A DNA stretch of 64,000 nucleotides from Paracidovorax avenae ATCC 19860 (GCF_000176855.2 NC_015138.1:4402001-4466000); one strand, 5' to 3'; numbered from the stretch's first letter, positions 16,572 to 31,007 are shown. Notes: a model not told the origin generated them from the sequence alone. A program made the numbers and translations.

Positions 16572-19010
16572 ATGGCCGCAGAAGCTCCGCACCCGGCATG
16601 GCCGGGCAGAACGGAGCCCCGACAAGCCATTGAGAGGGAACTCCTGTTGAAAGACGACACGCAGGGGAGCGGCCATGCCTCCGCTCCTGCCGACGACGCC
16701 GCTGCGCCCCACGCTCCGCCGGGCGCGCCATCCACCACCCCCGCGTTCCACGCCCATTCCGTCGAAGGCCAGCCGGAAAGCCGCTGGCAGACGCTGCCCG
16801 AGCACCTGCACGCCGTGGGCCGCATGGCCGGTGACTTCGCCGCCGTGTTCAATGCGCAGGAGCTTGCCCAGGTCATGGGCTGGCTGCACGACCTGGGCAA
16901 GTACACCCTGCCCTTCCAGGCGCGGCTGCGCGGCAGCCCCCTGCGCGTGGACCATTCCACCTGGGGCGCACGCATCGCCCAGCAGCGCCTGGGCGTGATG
17001 GGGCAGCTGATGGCCTATGGCATCGCGGGCCACCACGCGGGCCTGGCCAACGGACAGGGCGAGGGGGAGCGCACGGCGCTGTCGGACCGGATCGCGTCCA
17101 CCGACCTGCCCGCGCTGCACCCCGCCTGGGAAAAAGACATCCCCCTGCCCGCCCGGCTGGCGCTCCCCGCCGGCCTCAAGCTCTATGGACAGGACCGGCA
17201 GCAGGCCCTGGCGCGGCAACCCTTCCAGATGGCGTTCCTGGCGCGCATGCTGTTTTCCTGCCTGGTGGATGCGGACTTCATCGACACCGAGCGCTTCTAT
17301 CTCCAGGCCCGGGGCGGACCGGACCACCGCTCCGCCGGCCCGGCCTGGCCGGCCCTGCCCGCATTGCGCGCCCAGCTCGACACCTACCTGCGCACGCTCA
17401 CGGCGGAATGCGATCCGGCCCGCGAGGTCAACCGCCTGCGGGCGGACATCCTGCGCCAGGTCCGCGAGCGCGCCGAGTGCGCCCCGGGGCTGTTCTCGCT
17501 GACCGTGCCCACGGGCGGCGGCAAGACGCTGGCCTCGCTGGCTTTCGCACTGGACCACGCCATCCGCCACGGGCTGCAGCGCGTGATCTTCGTCATTCCC
17601 TTCACCAGCATCGTCGAGCAGAACGCCGCCGTGTTCCGCAAGGCCCTGGGCCCGCTGGGCGATGCCGCCGTGCTGGAGCACCACAGCGCCTTCACCGAGC
17701 GCCAGCCACCGCGCGACGACCCGGAGAAATACCAATCCGCCGAGAAACTGCGCCTGGCCATGGAGAACTGGGACGCGCCCATCGTCGTCACCACGGCCGT
17801 GCAGTTCTTCGAAAGCCTCTTCGCCGCGCGGCCCTCGCAGTGCCGCAAGCTGCACCACATCGCCGGCAGCGTGGTGGTGCTGGACGAGGCGCAGACCATG
17901 CCGCTCAAGCTGCTCAAGCCCTGCGTCGCCACCATCGACGAACTGGCGCGCAACTACCGCACCAGCGTCGTGCTCTGCACCGCGACGCAGCCCGTGCTGG
18001 AGGCGCCCGCGTTCGACGGCGGACTGACGGGCGTGCGCGAACTGGCGCCCGAGCCCACGCGGCTGTTCCAGCAACTGGAGCGGGTGCGGGTGCGCCACGT
18101 GGGCACGCTGGACGACGCGGCCCTGGCCGGCCACATGCGGGCGCGCGAACAGGTGCTGTGCATCGTCAACAACCGCCGCCATGCACGGGCCGTGTACGAG
18201 GCCATGGCCGACCTGCCCGGCGCACGGCACCTGACCACGCTGATGTGCGCGAAGCACCGCAGCGAGGTGCTGGACGAAGTGCGGCAGATGCTGAAGGCCG
18301 GGCAGCCCTGCCGCGTCGTCAGCACCAGCCTGATCGAGGCCGGCGTGGATGTCGATTTCCCCACGGTGCTGCGCGCCGAGGCCGGCCTGGATTCCATTGC
18401 ACAGGCAGCGGGCCGTTGCAACCGCGAGGGCCTCAGGAACATCGATGCCAGCGAGGTGCTGGTGTTCGCCAACGCCAACGAGGAGTGGGCACCGCCCCCC
18501 GAATTGAAGCAGTACGCCCAGGCCGCCCGCGAGGTACTGCGCCAGTGCGCGGACGACCCGCTGTCGCCCGAAGCCATCGCCCGCTATTTCGCGCTGCTTT
18601 ACTGGCAAAAGGGCAGCGACCAGCTCGACGTGCCCGACCTCATGGGCCTGCTCAAGACCCGCCGGCCTGACAGCCTGCCGATGGAAACCCTGGCGACGAA
18701 ATTCCGCATGATCGACAGCGTGCAGATGCCGGTGATCGTGCCGTACGACGACGCGGCCCGGGAAGCGCTGGAGCAGCTGCGGTTTGCCGAAGGCAGCGTG
18801 GGGCTGGCGCGCAAGCTGCAGCCCTATGTGGTGCAGTTGCCGCGGCAGGGGTTCGATGCGCTGTACCAGGCGGGAGCGATCGCGCCGGTACGGCCGGATA
18901 GATGGGGAGAGCAGTTCATGCAACTGGTGCATCCGGACATCTACAGCCAGCGCTCCGGATTGCGCTGGGACGATCCCACCTTCATCCGCAGCGAACGCCT
19001 CCACTGGTGA
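16572..19010 (+). CDS. cas3: type I-C CRISPR nuclease-helicase Cas3
   Basis: An 812-residue HD-nuclease/helicase that degrades DNA after Cascade recognition. The HD domain shows FHAHS (His60, His62), WLHDLGKY (His106-Asp107) and AGHHAGLAN (153-160). The helicase part has Walker A VPTGGGKT (312-319), the DEAQ box (438-441), CTATQP, and QAAGRCNREG of motif VI. Length and order match Cas3 of type I-C systems. The start is uncertain. The ATG at 16572 leaves ~58 residues before FHAHS, while a TTG at 16647 has GAGAGG at a good distance and would give a more usual N-terminus. It heads the cas operon. Confidence 0.93.
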   Translation: MAAEAPHPAWPGRTEPRQAIERELLLKDDTQGSGHASAPADDAAAPHAPPGAPSTTPAFHAHSVEGQPESRWQTLPEHLHAVGRMAGDFAAVFNAQELAQVMGWLHDLGKYTLPFQARLRGSPLRVDHSTWGARIAQQRLGVMGQLMAYGIAGHHAGLANGQGEGERTALSDRIASTDLPALHPAWEKDIPLPARLALPAGLKLYGQDRQQALARQPFQMAFLARMLFSCLVDADFIDTERFYLQARGGPDHRSAGPAWPALPALRAQLDTYLRTLTAECDPAREVNRLRADILRQVRERAECAPGLFSLTVPTGGGKTLASLAFALDHAIRHGLQRVIFVIPFTSIVEQNAAVFRKALGPLGDAAVLEHHSAFTERQPPRDDPEKYQSAEKLRLAMENWDAPIVVTTAVQFFESLFAARPSQCRKLHHIAGSVVVLDEAQTMPLKLLKPCVATIDELARNYRTSVVLCTATQPVLEAPAFDGGLTGVRELAPEPTRLFQQLERVRVRHVGTLDDAALAGHMRAREQVLCIVNNRRHARAVYEAMADLPGARHLTTLMCAKHRSEVLDEVRQMLKAGQPCRVVSTSLIEAGVDVDFPTVLRAEAGLDSIAQAAGRCNREGLRNIDASEVLVFANANEEWAPPPELKQYAQAAREVLRQCADDPLSPEAIARYFALLYWQKGSDQLDVPDLMGLLKTRRPDSLPMETLATKFRMIDSVQMPVIVPYDDAAREALEQLRFAEGSVGLARKLQPYVVQLPRQGFDALYQAGAIAPVRPDRWGEQFMQLVHPDIYSQRSGLRWDDPTFIRSERLHW

Positions 19011-19058
19011 GTCTGCCGTGGGGCAGAAGATGAACACAAGCCGATACAGGGAGGGGCC

Positions 19059-19733
19059 ATGGCCTATGGAGTGAGATTACGCATCTGGGGTGAGCGCGCC
19101 TGTTTCACGCGCCCGGAAATGAAAGTGGAAAGGGTCTCGTACGACACGCTGACCCCTTCCGCCGCTCGTGGCATCCTCGAAGCAATCCACTGGAAGCCTG
19201 CCATCCGCTGGAGCATCGACCGCATCCACGTGCTCAACCCGATCCGCTTCGAGTCCATCCGACGCAACGAAGTGGGCGGCAAGATCTCGCCGGCCAGCGT
19301 GACCAAGGCCATGAAGGCCGGTACGCCCGACGGCTTGGCGACCTATGTCGATGAAGACCGGCAGCAGCGGGCCGCGACCATCCTGCGCGACGTGGCCTAC
19401 GTGATCGAGGCGCACTTCGACCTGACAGCCAAGGCCGGCCCCGACGATTCGGTGGGCAAGCACCTGGACATCTTCAACCGCCGTGCGCGCAAGGGGCAAT
19501 GCTTCCAGCAGCCCTGCATGGGCGTGCGGGAGTTTCCGGCCAGCTTCGAACTGCTGGAGGATGGCGCTCCGATCCCGCCCGTGCATGAAAGCCTGATCGC
19601 GCCGCGCGACCTGGGCTGGACGCTGCACGACATCGACTTCGACCGCGGCATGGCGCCGCGCTTCTTCCGGGCGCAGATGGTGGGCGGCGTGATCGAGGTG
19701 CCGCCCTGGCAGAGCGAAGGGGTGAAGTCATGA
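19059..19733 (+). CDS. cas5c: type I-C Cas5 (crRNA-processing endoribonuclease)
   Basis: A 224-residue Cas5c/Cas5d protein. In type I-C systems, which lack Cas6, Cas5 cuts the repeat hairpin to make crRNA and stays bound to the 5' handle in Cascade. The N-terminus (YGVRLRIWGERACFTRPEMK) and the glycine-rich region near NEVGGKISP match the family, and basic residues in GKHLDIFNRRARKGQCF probably contact RNA. The ATG has a strong AGGGAGG ribosome site. The stop overlaps the start of cas8c by 4 nt (ATGA at 19730-19733), so the two are co-translated. Confidence 0.93.
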   Translation: MAYGVRLRIWGERACFTRPEMKVERVSYDTLTPSAARGILEAIHWKPAIRWSIDRIHVLNPIRFESIRRNEVGGKISPASVTKAMKAGTPDGLATYVDEDRQQRAATILRDVAYVIEAHFDLTAKAGPDDSVGKHLDIFNRRARKGQCFQQPCMGVREFPASFELLEDGAPIPPVHESLIAPRDLGWTLHDIDFDRGMAPRFFRAQMVGGVIEVPPWQSEGVKS

Positions 19734-21571
19734 TCCTGCAGGCACTGGCCACCTACTACCAGCGCCTGCTGGCGCGTGGCGAAAAAGGGCTCTCCCCTTT
19801 TGGCTACAGCCCCGAGAAGATCAGCTACGAAATCCTGCTGGCGCCGGATGGCCGCGTGGTGCAGGTGAACGACATCCGCGACCCGTCGGGCAAGAAGCCC
19901 GTGCCGCGCGTGATGAACGTGCCACAGCCGGAAAAGCGCACGGTGGGCATCAAGTCCAACTTCCTCTGGGACAAGACCAGCTATGTGCTGGGCGTCAGCG
20001 CCACCAGCAAGCGTGCGGACAAGGAACATGAAGCCTTCAAGGCGCTGCACCAGCAAAGCTTGGCGGGCACGGACGACGCAGGACTCAAAGCGCTCAGCGC
20101 CTTTCTTTCCGGTTGGAACCCTGATCACTTTCGGACCGAGCCATTCAAGGAAGAGATGCTGGACGCGAATGTCGTCTTCCGGCTGGATGGCGAAGCGGCC
20201 CACCTGCATGAACGCCCCGCAGCGCAGGCCGCACGCGCACGGCTGCTGTCGGTTGACGACGACAGTGCATCCACGCTGGCGCATTGCCTCGTGACCGGCG
20301 AACGCATGCCCGTGGCGCGGTTGCATCCGGCGATCAAGGGAGTGAACGGTGCGCAAAGCTCGGGCGCTTCGCTCGTGTCGTTCAACCTCGAGTCCTTCAC
20401 GTCCTATGGAAAAAGCCAGGGAGAGAACGCCCCTATCTCCGAACAGGCGGCGTTCGCATACACCACGGTGCTCAACCACCTCCTGCGCCGCGGTGAGCAC
20501 AACCGCCAACGGCTCCAGGTGGGTGACGCCACAGTGGTGTTCTGGGCCGAGGCCGCCAGCGAGGACGCGGCGCAGGCCGCCGAACTCCTTCTGGCCAGCA
20601 CCTGGGAATTGGACGAATCACCCACGGACGCCCAGGATTCCGGGGCGCTGCGCATCGCACTCGAAAAACTAGTCCAGGGCCGGCCACTGACGGAGATCGA
20701 TCCGCGCCTCAGCGAAACCACGCGCATCTACGTGCTGGGCCTCGCACCCAATGCGTCGCGCCTCTCCATCCGATTCTGGACGGTGAACACGCTGGGGGCG
20801 CTGGCGCAGAACGTGGCATGGCATGCACGCGACCTGAGCATCAAGCCTGCACGATGGAAAGTCATGCCATCGCTGTGGCGCCTGGTGCTGGCTACGGCCC
20901 CTTCGCGGGAAGGCCGCGCCAAAGCCGAAGACGTGCCACCGCAACTGGCCGGCGAACTGATGCGCTCCATCCTGCAGGGCCACCGCTATCCCGGCAGCCT
21001 GCTGGCCAATACGCTGATGCGCATGCGCACCGATGGCGATCTTTCGGACGTGCGTGTGGCGATCTGCAAGGCCGTCCTGGCGCGTACCCGGCGTCTTGCC
21101 GCAAGCAACGCAACGAACAACGACACAGAGGAGGTTCCCGTGAGTCTCGATACCGCATCCCTCAATCCCGGCTACCGGCTCGGGCGCCTTTTCGCCGTGC
21201 TGGAGGCCGTGCAGCGCAGCGCGCTCGGCGGCCAGGTCAACGCCACCATCCGCGACCGCTACTACGGCGCTGCGTCGGCCACGCCCGCGTCCGTGTTCCC
21301 GGTGCTGCTGCGCAACACGCAGAACCACCTGGGCAAGCTGCGCAAGGAGAAGCCGGGCCTGGCCGTCAACCTGGAAAAGGACATCCGCGAGATCGTCGAT
21401 GGATTGCCGGAGCATTTCCCCCGCAGCCTGCGCATCGAAGACCAGGGCCGCTTCGCCATCGGCTACTACCACCAGTCGCAAACCCGGTTCGTGAAGGGCG
21501 ACGGCAGCGCCGCACAGGACAGCAACGACCACGATTCCAACGCAGACACCACCGAGGGAGCCCCCGCATGA
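19730..21571 (+). CDS. cas8c: type I-C Cascade large subunit Cas8c (Csd1)
   Basis: A 613-residue Csd1/Cas8c protein, the large subunit that recognises the PAM and opens target DNA. The family start is visible ([20 protein letters not shown]), as are [12 protein letters not shown] and [19 protein letters not shown] typical of the central domain. The last ~143 residues form a helical domain that is also made separately as Cas11c from an internal start. The gene overlaps cas5c and cas7c by 4 nt each, indicating a tightly coupled operon. Length is normal for the family, with no frameshift. Confidence 0.94.
   Translation: MILQALATYYQRLLARGEKGLSPFGYSPEKISYEILLAPDGRVVQVNDIRDPSGKKPVPRVMNVPQPEKRTVGIKSNFLWDKTSYVLGVSATSKRADKEHEAFKALHQQSLAGTDDAGLKALSAFLSGWNPDHFRTEPFKEEMLDANVVFRLDGEAAHLHERPAAQAARARLLSVDDDSASTLAHCLVTGERMPVARLHPAIKGVNGAQSSGASLVSFNLESFTSYGKSQGENAPISEQAAFAYTTVLNHLLRRGEHNRQRLQVGDATVVFWAEAASEDAAQAAELLLASTWELDESPTDAQDSGALRIALEKLVQGRPLTEIDPRLSETTRIYVLGLAPNASRLSIRFWTVNTLGALAQNVAWHARDLSIKPARWKVMPSLWRLVLATAPSREGRAKAEDVPPQLAGELMRSILQGHRYPGSLLANTLMRMRTDGDLSDVRVAICKAVLARTRRLAASNATNNDTEEVPVSLDTASLNPGYRLGRLFAVLEAVQRSALGGQVNATIRDRYYGAASATPASVFPVLLRNTQNHLGKLRKEKPGLAVNLEKDIREIVDGLPEHFPRSLRIEDQGRFAIGYYHQSQTRFVKGDGSAAQDSNDHDSNADTTEGAPA
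21140..21571 (+). CDS. cas11c: Cas11c small subunit from internal start within cas8c
   Basis: In frame with cas8c, a GTG at 21140-21142 is preceded by AGAGGAGG (21127-21134) with 5 nt spacing, a far better ribosome site than expected by chance inside a gene. Translation from it gives 143 residues (beginning [20 protein letters not shown]), corresponding to the helical C-terminal domain of Cas8c. Independent internal translation of the small subunit Cas11 from cas8 has been shown for type I-B, I-C and I-D systems. Several copies line the belly of Cascade. Here the site is read from sequence only. Confidence 0.8.
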   Translation: MSLDTASLNPGYRLGRLFAVLEAVQRSALGGQVNATIRDRYYGAASATPASVFPVLLRNTQNHLGKLRKEKPGLAVNLEKDIREIVDGLPEHFPRSLRIEDQGRFAIGYYHQSQTRFVKGDGSAAQDSNDHDSNADTTEGAPA

Positions 21572-22461
21572 CCGCCATCGCCCACCGCTACGAGTTCGTC
21601 TACCTGTTCGACATCACCAATGGCAATCCCAACGGTGACCCGGACGCGGGCAACCTGCCGCGACTGGACCCGGAAACCAACCGCGGGCTGGTGACGGATG
21701 TGTGCCTCAAGCGCAAGATCCGCAACTTCGTGACCCTGGACAAGGAAGACACGCCCGGCCACGCCATCTACATGCAGGAGAAGGCCGTGCTGAACCAGCA
21801 GCACCAAAAGGCCTGGGAAGCGCTCGGCATTCCGCCCGACGCCAAGGAGCAGTTCAAGAAACTGCCCAAGGAAGAAGCCAAGGCGCGCGAGATCACGGCC
21901 TGGATGTGCGCCAACTTCTTCGACGTCCGCACCTTCGGCGCAGTCATGACCACGGGCGTGAACGCCGGCCAGGTGCGCGGCCCCGTGCAGATGGCCTTCG
22001 CCACCTCCATCGACCCGGTGGTGCCGCTGGAAATCTCCATCACCCGCATGGCCGTCACCACCGAGAAAGAGGCCGAAGCGCAAAGCGGAGACAACCGCAC
22101 CATGGGCCGCAAGCACATCATTCCCTACGGCCTCTATCGCGCGCACGGCTTCGTCTCCGCCAAACTGGCCGAGCGCACGGGGTTTTCCGATGCCGACCTG
22201 GAGTTGTTCTGGCGCGCACTCATCAACATGTTCGAGCACGACCGCTCCGCCGCACGCGGCGAGATGGCGGCACGCAAGCTCATCGTCTTCGAGCACGAAA
22301 GCGCCATGGGCAACGCCCCGGCGCACGTGCTGTTCGATGCGGTGAAGGTCGCGCGCGCCCGGCCCGATGCCGACGCCGCCCCACGGCGCTTTGCCGATTA
22401 CCGGGTGGAGGTGGACCACGCCGCAGTGCCCCAGGGCGTCACCGTCCGCGAGCTGATCTGA
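21568..22461 (+). CDS. cas7c: type I-C Cas7 backbone protein (Csd2)
   Basis: A 297-residue Csd2/Cas7c protein, the repeated backbone subunit that coats the spacer part of the crRNA. The family start FLFDI-like motif is present ([19 protein letters not shown]), followed by [26 protein letters not shown] and the RMG-like region [17 protein letters not shown]. The ATG overlaps the cas8c stop (ATGA at 21568-21571). The stop is followed by 30 bp before cas4. Everything expected of the family is intact. Confidence 0.94.
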   Translation: MTAIAHRYEFVYLFDITNGNPNGDPDAGNLPRLDPETNRGLVTDVCLKRKIRNFVTLDKEDTPGHAIYMQEKAVLNQQHQKAWEALGIPPDAKEQFKKLPKEEAKAREITAWMCANFFDVRTFGAVMTTGVNAGQVRGPVQMAFATSIDPVVPLEISITRMAVTTEKEAEAQSGDNRTMGRKHIIPYGLYRAHGFVSAKLAERTGFSDADLELFWRALINMFEHDRSAARGEMAARKLIVFEHESAMGNAPAHVLFDAVKVARARPDADAAPRRFADYRVEVDHAAVPQGVTVRELI

Positions 22462-22491
22462 GGCCACGGAGCGGCGGCAGAGGCAGCAGCG

Positions 22492-23184
22492 ATGGAATCG
22501 GACGAATTCATCCCGCTGTCCGCCCTGCAGCACTACCTGTACTGCCCGCGCCAGTGCGCGCTGATCCACGTCGAGCAGCTCTGGGCGGAAAGCCGCCACA
22601 CCGCGGAAGGCCGGCTGCTGCACGAGCAGGCAGACAAGCCGCGCGGCGAACGCCGCCGCGGCGTGCGCACCGCCACCGCCCTGCCCCTGGTGCATGCCGG
22701 GCTGCACATCAGCGGCATTGCCGACGTAGTGGAGTTCCATGAAACGCCCCACGGCGAGCAGGCTTTCCCCGTGGAATACAAGCGCGGCCGGCCCAAAGCC
22801 CACCGGGCCGACGAGGTGCAGCTGTGCGCCCAGGCGCTGTGCCTGGAAGACATGCTGGACCAGGCCGTGCCGCACGGCGCGCTGTTCTACGGCGCCACCC
22901 GCCGCCGCACCGACGTGGCCTTCGACGCCGAACTGCGCCGCCTGACGCAAGACACCATCGCGGCCACGCGGGCCATGCTGGATGCCGGCATCACCCCGAC
23001 GGCCGACTACAGCCCCCGGCGTTGCGACGCCTGCTCGCTCATCGACCTGTGCGGCCCCCGGCTGCTGCAGCGCCGCACCAGCGTCAATGCCTGGCTGGCG
23101 CGCCAGTTGAAGGTCGATCGCGACGAAGGCATCAACGACGACCACGAAGACGGCGGAGGGGCCCAAGCATGCGGCGGCAACTGA
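22492..23184 (+). CDS. cas4: CRISPR adaptation nuclease Cas4
   Basis: A 230-residue RecB-like Cas4. One iron-sulfur ligand set is near the N-terminus (LYCPRQC, Cys18 and Cys22), and the C-terminal cluster is Cys178, Cys181 and Cys187 in CDACSLIDLC. Nuclease residues lie in GIADVVEF (Asp) and FPVEYKRGRP (Glu, Lys). In type I-C systems Cas4 works with Cas1-Cas2 to trim prespacers and select those with the proper PAM. The last ~35 residues are acidic and glycine-rich and overlap the start of cas1 by 16 nt, which implies coupling. Confidence 0.93.
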   Translation: MESDEFIPLSALQHYLYCPRQCALIHVEQLWAESRHTAEGRLLHEQADKPRGERRRGVRTATALPLVHAGLHISGIADVVEFHETPHGEQAFPVEYKRGRPKAHRADEVQLCAQALCLEDMLDQAVPHGALFYGATRRRTDVAFDAELRRLTQDTIAATRAMLDAGITPTADYSPRRCDACSLIDLCGPRLLQRRTSVNAWLARQLKVDRDEGINDDHEDGGGAQACGGN

Positions 23185-24209
23185 ACACGCTCTACGTCAC
23201 CACCGAAGGCGCATGGCTGCACAAGGACGGCGCCAACATCGTGATGGAGGTGGAGCAGCAGGTGCGCGCCCGCCTGCCCGTCCACATGCTGGAAAGCCTG
23301 GTGTGCTTCGGCCGCGTGCTGGTGTCGCCGCCCCTGCTGGGCTACTGTGCGGAGCAGGGCATCACCACCTGCTTTCTGACGCCGAACGGCAAGTTCCTGG
23401 CCCGTGTGGAAGGCCCCATCTCCGGCAACGTGCTGCTGCGTCGGCAGCAGTACCGCGCCAGCGACGACCCGGCCCGGTGCTCCGCCATCGTCTGCAACCT
23501 GCTGCAGGGCAAGCTGCACAACCAGCGCGCCGTGCTGGGGCGGGCACTGCGCGACCACGGCGGCAAGCTGGCGGGCGAACACGAGGCCGCGCTGCAGCAC
23601 GCCCACACCCGCCTGGAGCGCATCGCGCGGCAGCTGTCGCCCGAGCAACCGGTGGACCTGCTGCGCGGCTACGAAGGCGAGGCGGCGCAGTCGTATTTCA
23701 GCGTGTTCGACCACCTGGTGCGCGTGCAGGAGCCGGCCATGCGCTTCACGGGCCGCAGCCGCAGGCCGCCGATGGATGCCGTCAACGCACTGCTGTCGTT
23801 CCTGTACACCCTGGTCACCCACGACTGCCGCTCCGCGCTGGAAAGCGTGGGGCTGGACCCCGCCGTCGGCTTCCTGCACCGCGACCGCCCGGGCCGGCCC
23901 AGCCTGGCGCTGGACCTGCTGGAGGAGTTCCGCCCGCTGATGGCCCACCGCCTGGCCCTGTCGCTCATCAACCTGCGGCAGATCGGCGAGCGCGACTTCC
24001 AGACCCTGGACAACGGCGCCGTGCTGCTGCGCGAGGAATCGCGCAAGACCGTGCTCACCGCCTACCAGGAGCGCAAGCGCGAAGAACTGCGCCATGTCTT
24101 CCTGGAAGAGAAGGCGGCCATCGGCCTGTTCCCTTTCATCCAGGCCCAGTTGCTGGCCCGGCACCTGCGCGGTGACCTAGACGCCTATCCGCCCTTCCTG
24201 TGGAAATGA
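23169..24209 (+). CDS. cas1: CRISPR integrase Cas1
   Basis: A 346-residue type I-C Cas1. The N-terminal beta domain ([20 protein letters not shown]) is followed by the helical catalytic domain. The metal-binding residues appear as Glu169 ([11 protein letters not shown]), His237 ([13 protein letters not shown]) and Asp249/Glu252 (LDLLEEFRP). With Cas2 it inserts new spacers at the leader end of the array. The ATG at 23169 lies inside cas4, overlapping it by 16 nt; no better start exists downstream. The protein appears fully active, in keeping with the long array. Confidence 0.95.
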   Translation: MRRQLNTLYVTTEGAWLHKDGANIVMEVEQQVRARLPVHMLESLVCFGRVLVSPPLLGYCAEQGITTCFLTPNGKFLARVEGPISGNVLLRRQQYRASDDPARCSAIVCNLLQGKLHNQRAVLGRALRDHGGKLAGEHEAALQHAHTRLERIARQLSPEQPVDLLRGYEGEAAQSYFSVFDHLVRVQEPAMRFTGRSRRPPMDAVNALLSFLYTLVTHDCRSALESVGLDPAVGFLHRDRPGRPSLALDLLEEFRPLMAHRLALSLINLRQIGERDFQTLDNGAVLLREESRKTVLTAYQERKREELRHVFLEEKAAIGLFPFIQAQLLARHLRGDLDAYPPFLWK

Positions 24210-24261
24210 CAGCCATGCGCTCCGCAGCCCGCCACCACGCACCATCAGGACACCTCGCACC

Positions 24262-24552
24262 ATGATGGTCCTCGTCAGCTACGATGTCCGCTCCCAGGAC
24301 AAGGCCGGCGCCCGCCGGCTGCGCCACATCGCCAAGGCCTGCCTGGATTTTGGCCAGCGCGTGCAGTTCTCGGTGTTCGAGATCGAAGTGGATGCCGCCC
24401 AGTGGACCGCCCTGAAGGCCCGGCTGCAGCAGACCATCGACCCCGCGCAGGACAGCCTGCGGTTCTACTACCTGGGCAATGACTGGCAGCGCAAGGTGGA
24501 GCACGTGGGCGCCAAGCCGGTACTGGATTTGAACGGGCCGCTGGTGCTGTAG
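24262..24552 (+). CDS. cas2: CRISPR adaptation protein Cas2
   Basis: A 96-residue ferredoxin-fold protein with [19 protein letters not shown] at the N-terminus (conserved Asp8) and [17 protein letters not shown] in the middle, as in type I-C Cas2. It forms the dimer core of the Cas1-Cas2 integration complex. A second ATG follows immediately (24265), so the start may be one codon later. It is the last cas gene, 52 bp after cas1 and 221 bp before the first repeat. Confidence 0.94.
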   Translation: MMVLVSYDVRSQDKAGARRLRHIAKACLDFGQRVQFSVFEIEVDAAQWTALKARLQQTIDPAQDSLRFYYLGNDWQRKVEHVGAKPVLDLNGPLVL

Positions 24553-24773
24553 CGCCTCTCGTTCCCCCTCCTCTTCATTCCTGCAACCATCCGGCGCGAA
24601 CCGGAAGCGACTGCCTGCGCCCAGGGGAGGTTCGCAGCGTGGCAAGTGATTGATGTGCAAGGGGATTGTGGGACCGTGAGCGGCTTTGCCCGGCGAAAGC
24701 CCTGCTCTATGGGCAGGTTCGCGCGCGTTGGCGGAAAAGTGGAGGAATGGCGCGGGGTTATAAAGACGCCGTC
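24553..24773 (+). promoter_or_regulatory. CRISPR leader
   Basis: 221 bp between cas2 and the first repeat hold no gene. The position next to cas2, the perfect repeats at this end and the degenerate repeats at the other end mark it as the leader, from which pre-crRNA is transcribed and at which new spacers enter. A TTATAAAG tract at 24759-24766 stands out against the GC-rich background. I could not place a full promoter with confidence. Confidence 0.75.
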
Positions 24774-28806
<4,033 letters not shown>

Positions 28807-28861
28807 ACAGTGGCGGCGTGCAGGCCGAGGAATTCATCAGGGCAGGAATCAGATTTACACA

Positions 28862-28880
28862 AATGAGAATTGTTATCATA
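28862..28880 (+). promoter_or_regulatory. Fur box upstream of TonB receptor
   Basis: TGAGAAT-T-GTTATCA at 28864-28878 is a 7-1-7 inverted repeat differing from the Fur consensus TGATAAT-N-ATTATCA at one base per arm. It stands in an AT-rich island 36 bp before the receptor start, where bound Fur would block the promoter. Iron repression of the receptor is therefore likely. Confidence 0.8.
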
Positions 28881-28913
28881 TGTATCTTCTAATTTCTGCC
28901 ATAGCGATTTTTC

Positions 28914-31007
28914 ATGAAGTTCCTGCCGTCTTCGCTGGCCGCCGCGGCCATGCTCGCCTGCGCGCCCACCCTCCACGCCCAGGGCACTGACAAGGGGTCT
29001 TCCGACAAGCCGCTCGACACGTTGACCGTCCGCGACGAGCGGTCCAACGGCTTCGTTCCCAACACCGTGGAGGCAGGCACGTTCCGCGGGGCGTCCATCA
29101 TGGATGTGCCGGCCACGGTGAACGTGATCACGCGCGAGGTGCTGGACCGGCAGGCGGCCGGCGGACTGTACGACGCGGTGCGCAACACCGCGGGCGTGAC
29201 GCGCCAGCAGAACGGCGGCGACAGTTGGGACCAGTTGGTGATCCGCGGCATCACGGTGGAGAACCGCACCAACTACCGGCTGAACGGCTCGCTGCCGATC
29301 ATGAATTTCTCGCAGGTGCCGATGGAGGACAAGGAGCGGGTGGAAGTGCTCAAGGGCACGTCGGCCATCTACTACGGCTTCACCGCGCCGTCGGGGGTGG
29401 TGAATTTCGTGACCAAGCGCGCGGGCGCCACGCCCGTGGCGACGCTCGGCACGGTGTTCGACAACTACGGCACGGTGCTGGGCACGGCGGACGTGGGCCG
29501 CCGGTTCGGCGATGCGCAGCAATACGGCCTGCGCATCAATGCCGCCGGGGGCACGCTGGGCAACTCCATGCGCGGCGCCGACGACGGCAGCCGGCGCTTC
29601 CTGTCGGCGGCGTTCGACTGGCGCGTGGACAGCCGCCTGTCGCTGCGGGCCGACTTCGAATACGACCGCAGGAAGCTCGTGGAGCAGGCGGGCATCGCGC
29701 TGCCCGCGGCCGTCAACGGCCGGATCACGCTGCCGCGCGTGCCGGATGCCCGTGCCCTCATCGCGCCCAACATGGCGGTGTTCGATGCCGAGACGACGAA
29801 TGCCCAGGTGCGCGCGGACTATTCGCTGGGCGACGACTGGGCGCTGACGCTGGAAGCCGGCCGCTCCAGAACGGACCGTGACCGCCGCCTGTCGATCTTC
29901 ACGCTGAACAACGCCGCCACCGGCGCCGGCACGATCCGCGGCAACATGCAGCGCCAGGTGGTGGAGTCCGACATGCTGCGGGCCGAGGCGTTCGGCACCT
30001 TCAGCGTCGCCGGCTACCGGAACGAACTCACGCTGGGCGCCGCGCGGACGAACAAGACGCAGGACCCGATCTACCAGCGCAACTACAGCGCCACGCAGAA
30101 TCTCTACGACCCGGTCCCGATCACCAGCGTGACCTACGGCGCGGCACCTTCGTCGCCGACCACGGCCGGCTACGAAACGGAGGAAAAGGGCATCTATGCA
30201 GTGGACCGCATCGAGCTGTCGCCGCGCTGGCAGGTGATCGCCGGCGTGCGCTACACCGACTACGGCAGCAACCAGGGCGCGCTCAACTATGCGGCCACCA
30301 AGACCAGCCCGATGGCGGCGGTGATCCACAAGTTCAGTCCGGATCTCTCGGTGTACGGCTCGTATTCGCAGGGGCTGGAGGAAGGCGAGACGGCGCCCAC
30401 CGGCTCGGCCAACGTGGGCACCCGCCTGCCCCCCGGCGTGAGCAAGCAGAAGGAACTGGGCCTGCGATGGAGCGTCGGCGGGACGCTGCTGTCCACCGCG
30501 GTGTTCGACATCGACCGCCCGGGCTACTACACCAATACCGGCAACCTCTTCACCGCGGACGGCCGGCAGAGGTACCAGGGCATCGAAGCCTCCGCGCAGG
30601 GCCGGCTGACGCGCCAGCTCGCGTGGCAGGTCTCGGCGCAGCTGATCGACGCGAAGTTCGAGGACATCGGCCCGGCCTACGACGGCAAGCTGCCGGAGAA
30701 CACCGCCAGGAAGACGGCCAGCGCCTTCCTGTCCTACGACATCGCCGCGGTGCCCGGCCTGAACGTGAACGGGGGCGCGTACTTCACGGGCCGCCGCCCG
30801 GTCAACGACCTGAACCAGGCCTTCCTGGGCGGCTACACGATCTATTCCGCCGGCGTGGGCTACGCCACCTCGCTGCTCGGCAAGCGCACGCTGCTGCAGC
30901 TGAACGTGGAGAACGCGGGGGGCAAGCAGTACTGGGCCGCGGCCGGCACCCGCCTGGCCACCGGCGCGCCGCGCACGGTCAAGGCCACCGTCAAGGTGGA
31001 CCTGTGA
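28914..31007 (+). CDS. TonB-dependent siderophore receptor
   Basis: A 697-residue outer-membrane receptor. After a signal peptide (MKFLPSSLAAAAMLACAPTL, cut near HAQ) comes the plug domain (DVPATVNVITREVLDRQAAG, WDQLVIRGITVENRTNYRLN, RVEVLKGTSAIYYGFTAPSG). A 22-strand barrel follows, ending in a strand with the usual C-terminal aromatic/hydrophobic pattern (TVKATVKVDL). It imports ferric siderophores using TonB energy. The siderophore cannot be named from sequence. The Fur box just upstream supports an iron role. No siderophore synthesis genes are adjacent, so it may serve xenosiderophores. Confidence 0.88.
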   Translation: MKFLPSSLAAAAMLACAPTLHAQGTDKGSSDKPLDTLTVRDERSNGFVPNTVEAGTFRGASIMDVPATVNVITREVLDRQAAGGLYDAVRNTAGVTRQQNGGDSWDQLVIRGITVENRTNYRLNGSLPIMNFSQVPMEDKERVEVLKGTSAIYYGFTAPSGVVNFVTKRAGATPVATLGTVFDNYGTVLGTADVGRRFGDAQQYGLRINAAGGTLGNSMRGADDGSRRFLSAAFDWRVDSRLSLRADFEYDRRKLVEQAGIALPAAVNGRITLPRVPDARALIAPNMAVFDAETTNAQVRADYSLGDDWALTLEAGRSRTDRDRRLSIFTLNNAATGAGTIRGNMQRQVVESDMLRAEAFGTFSVAGYRNELTLGAARTNKTQDPIYQRNYSATQNLYDPVPITSVTYGAAPSSPTTAGYETEEKGIYAVDRIELSPRWQVIAGVRYTDYGSNQGALNYAATKTSPMAAVIHKFSPDLSVYGSYSQGLEEGETAPTGSANVGTRLPPGVSKQKELGLRWSVGGTLLSTAVFDIDRPGYYTNTGNLFTADGRQRYQGIEASAQGRLTRQLAWQVSAQLIDAKFEDIGPAYDGKLPENTARKTASAFLSYDIAAVPGLNVNGGAYFTGRRPVNDLNQAFLGGYTIYSAGVGYATSLLGKRTLLQLNVENAGGKQYWAAAGTRLATGAPRTVKATVKVDL

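Noticed and set aside
16368..19037. 889-codon minus-strand frame opposite cas3
   Set aside because: A shadow frame in GC-rich DNA; the plus strand carries clear Cas3 motifs and this frame matches nothing.
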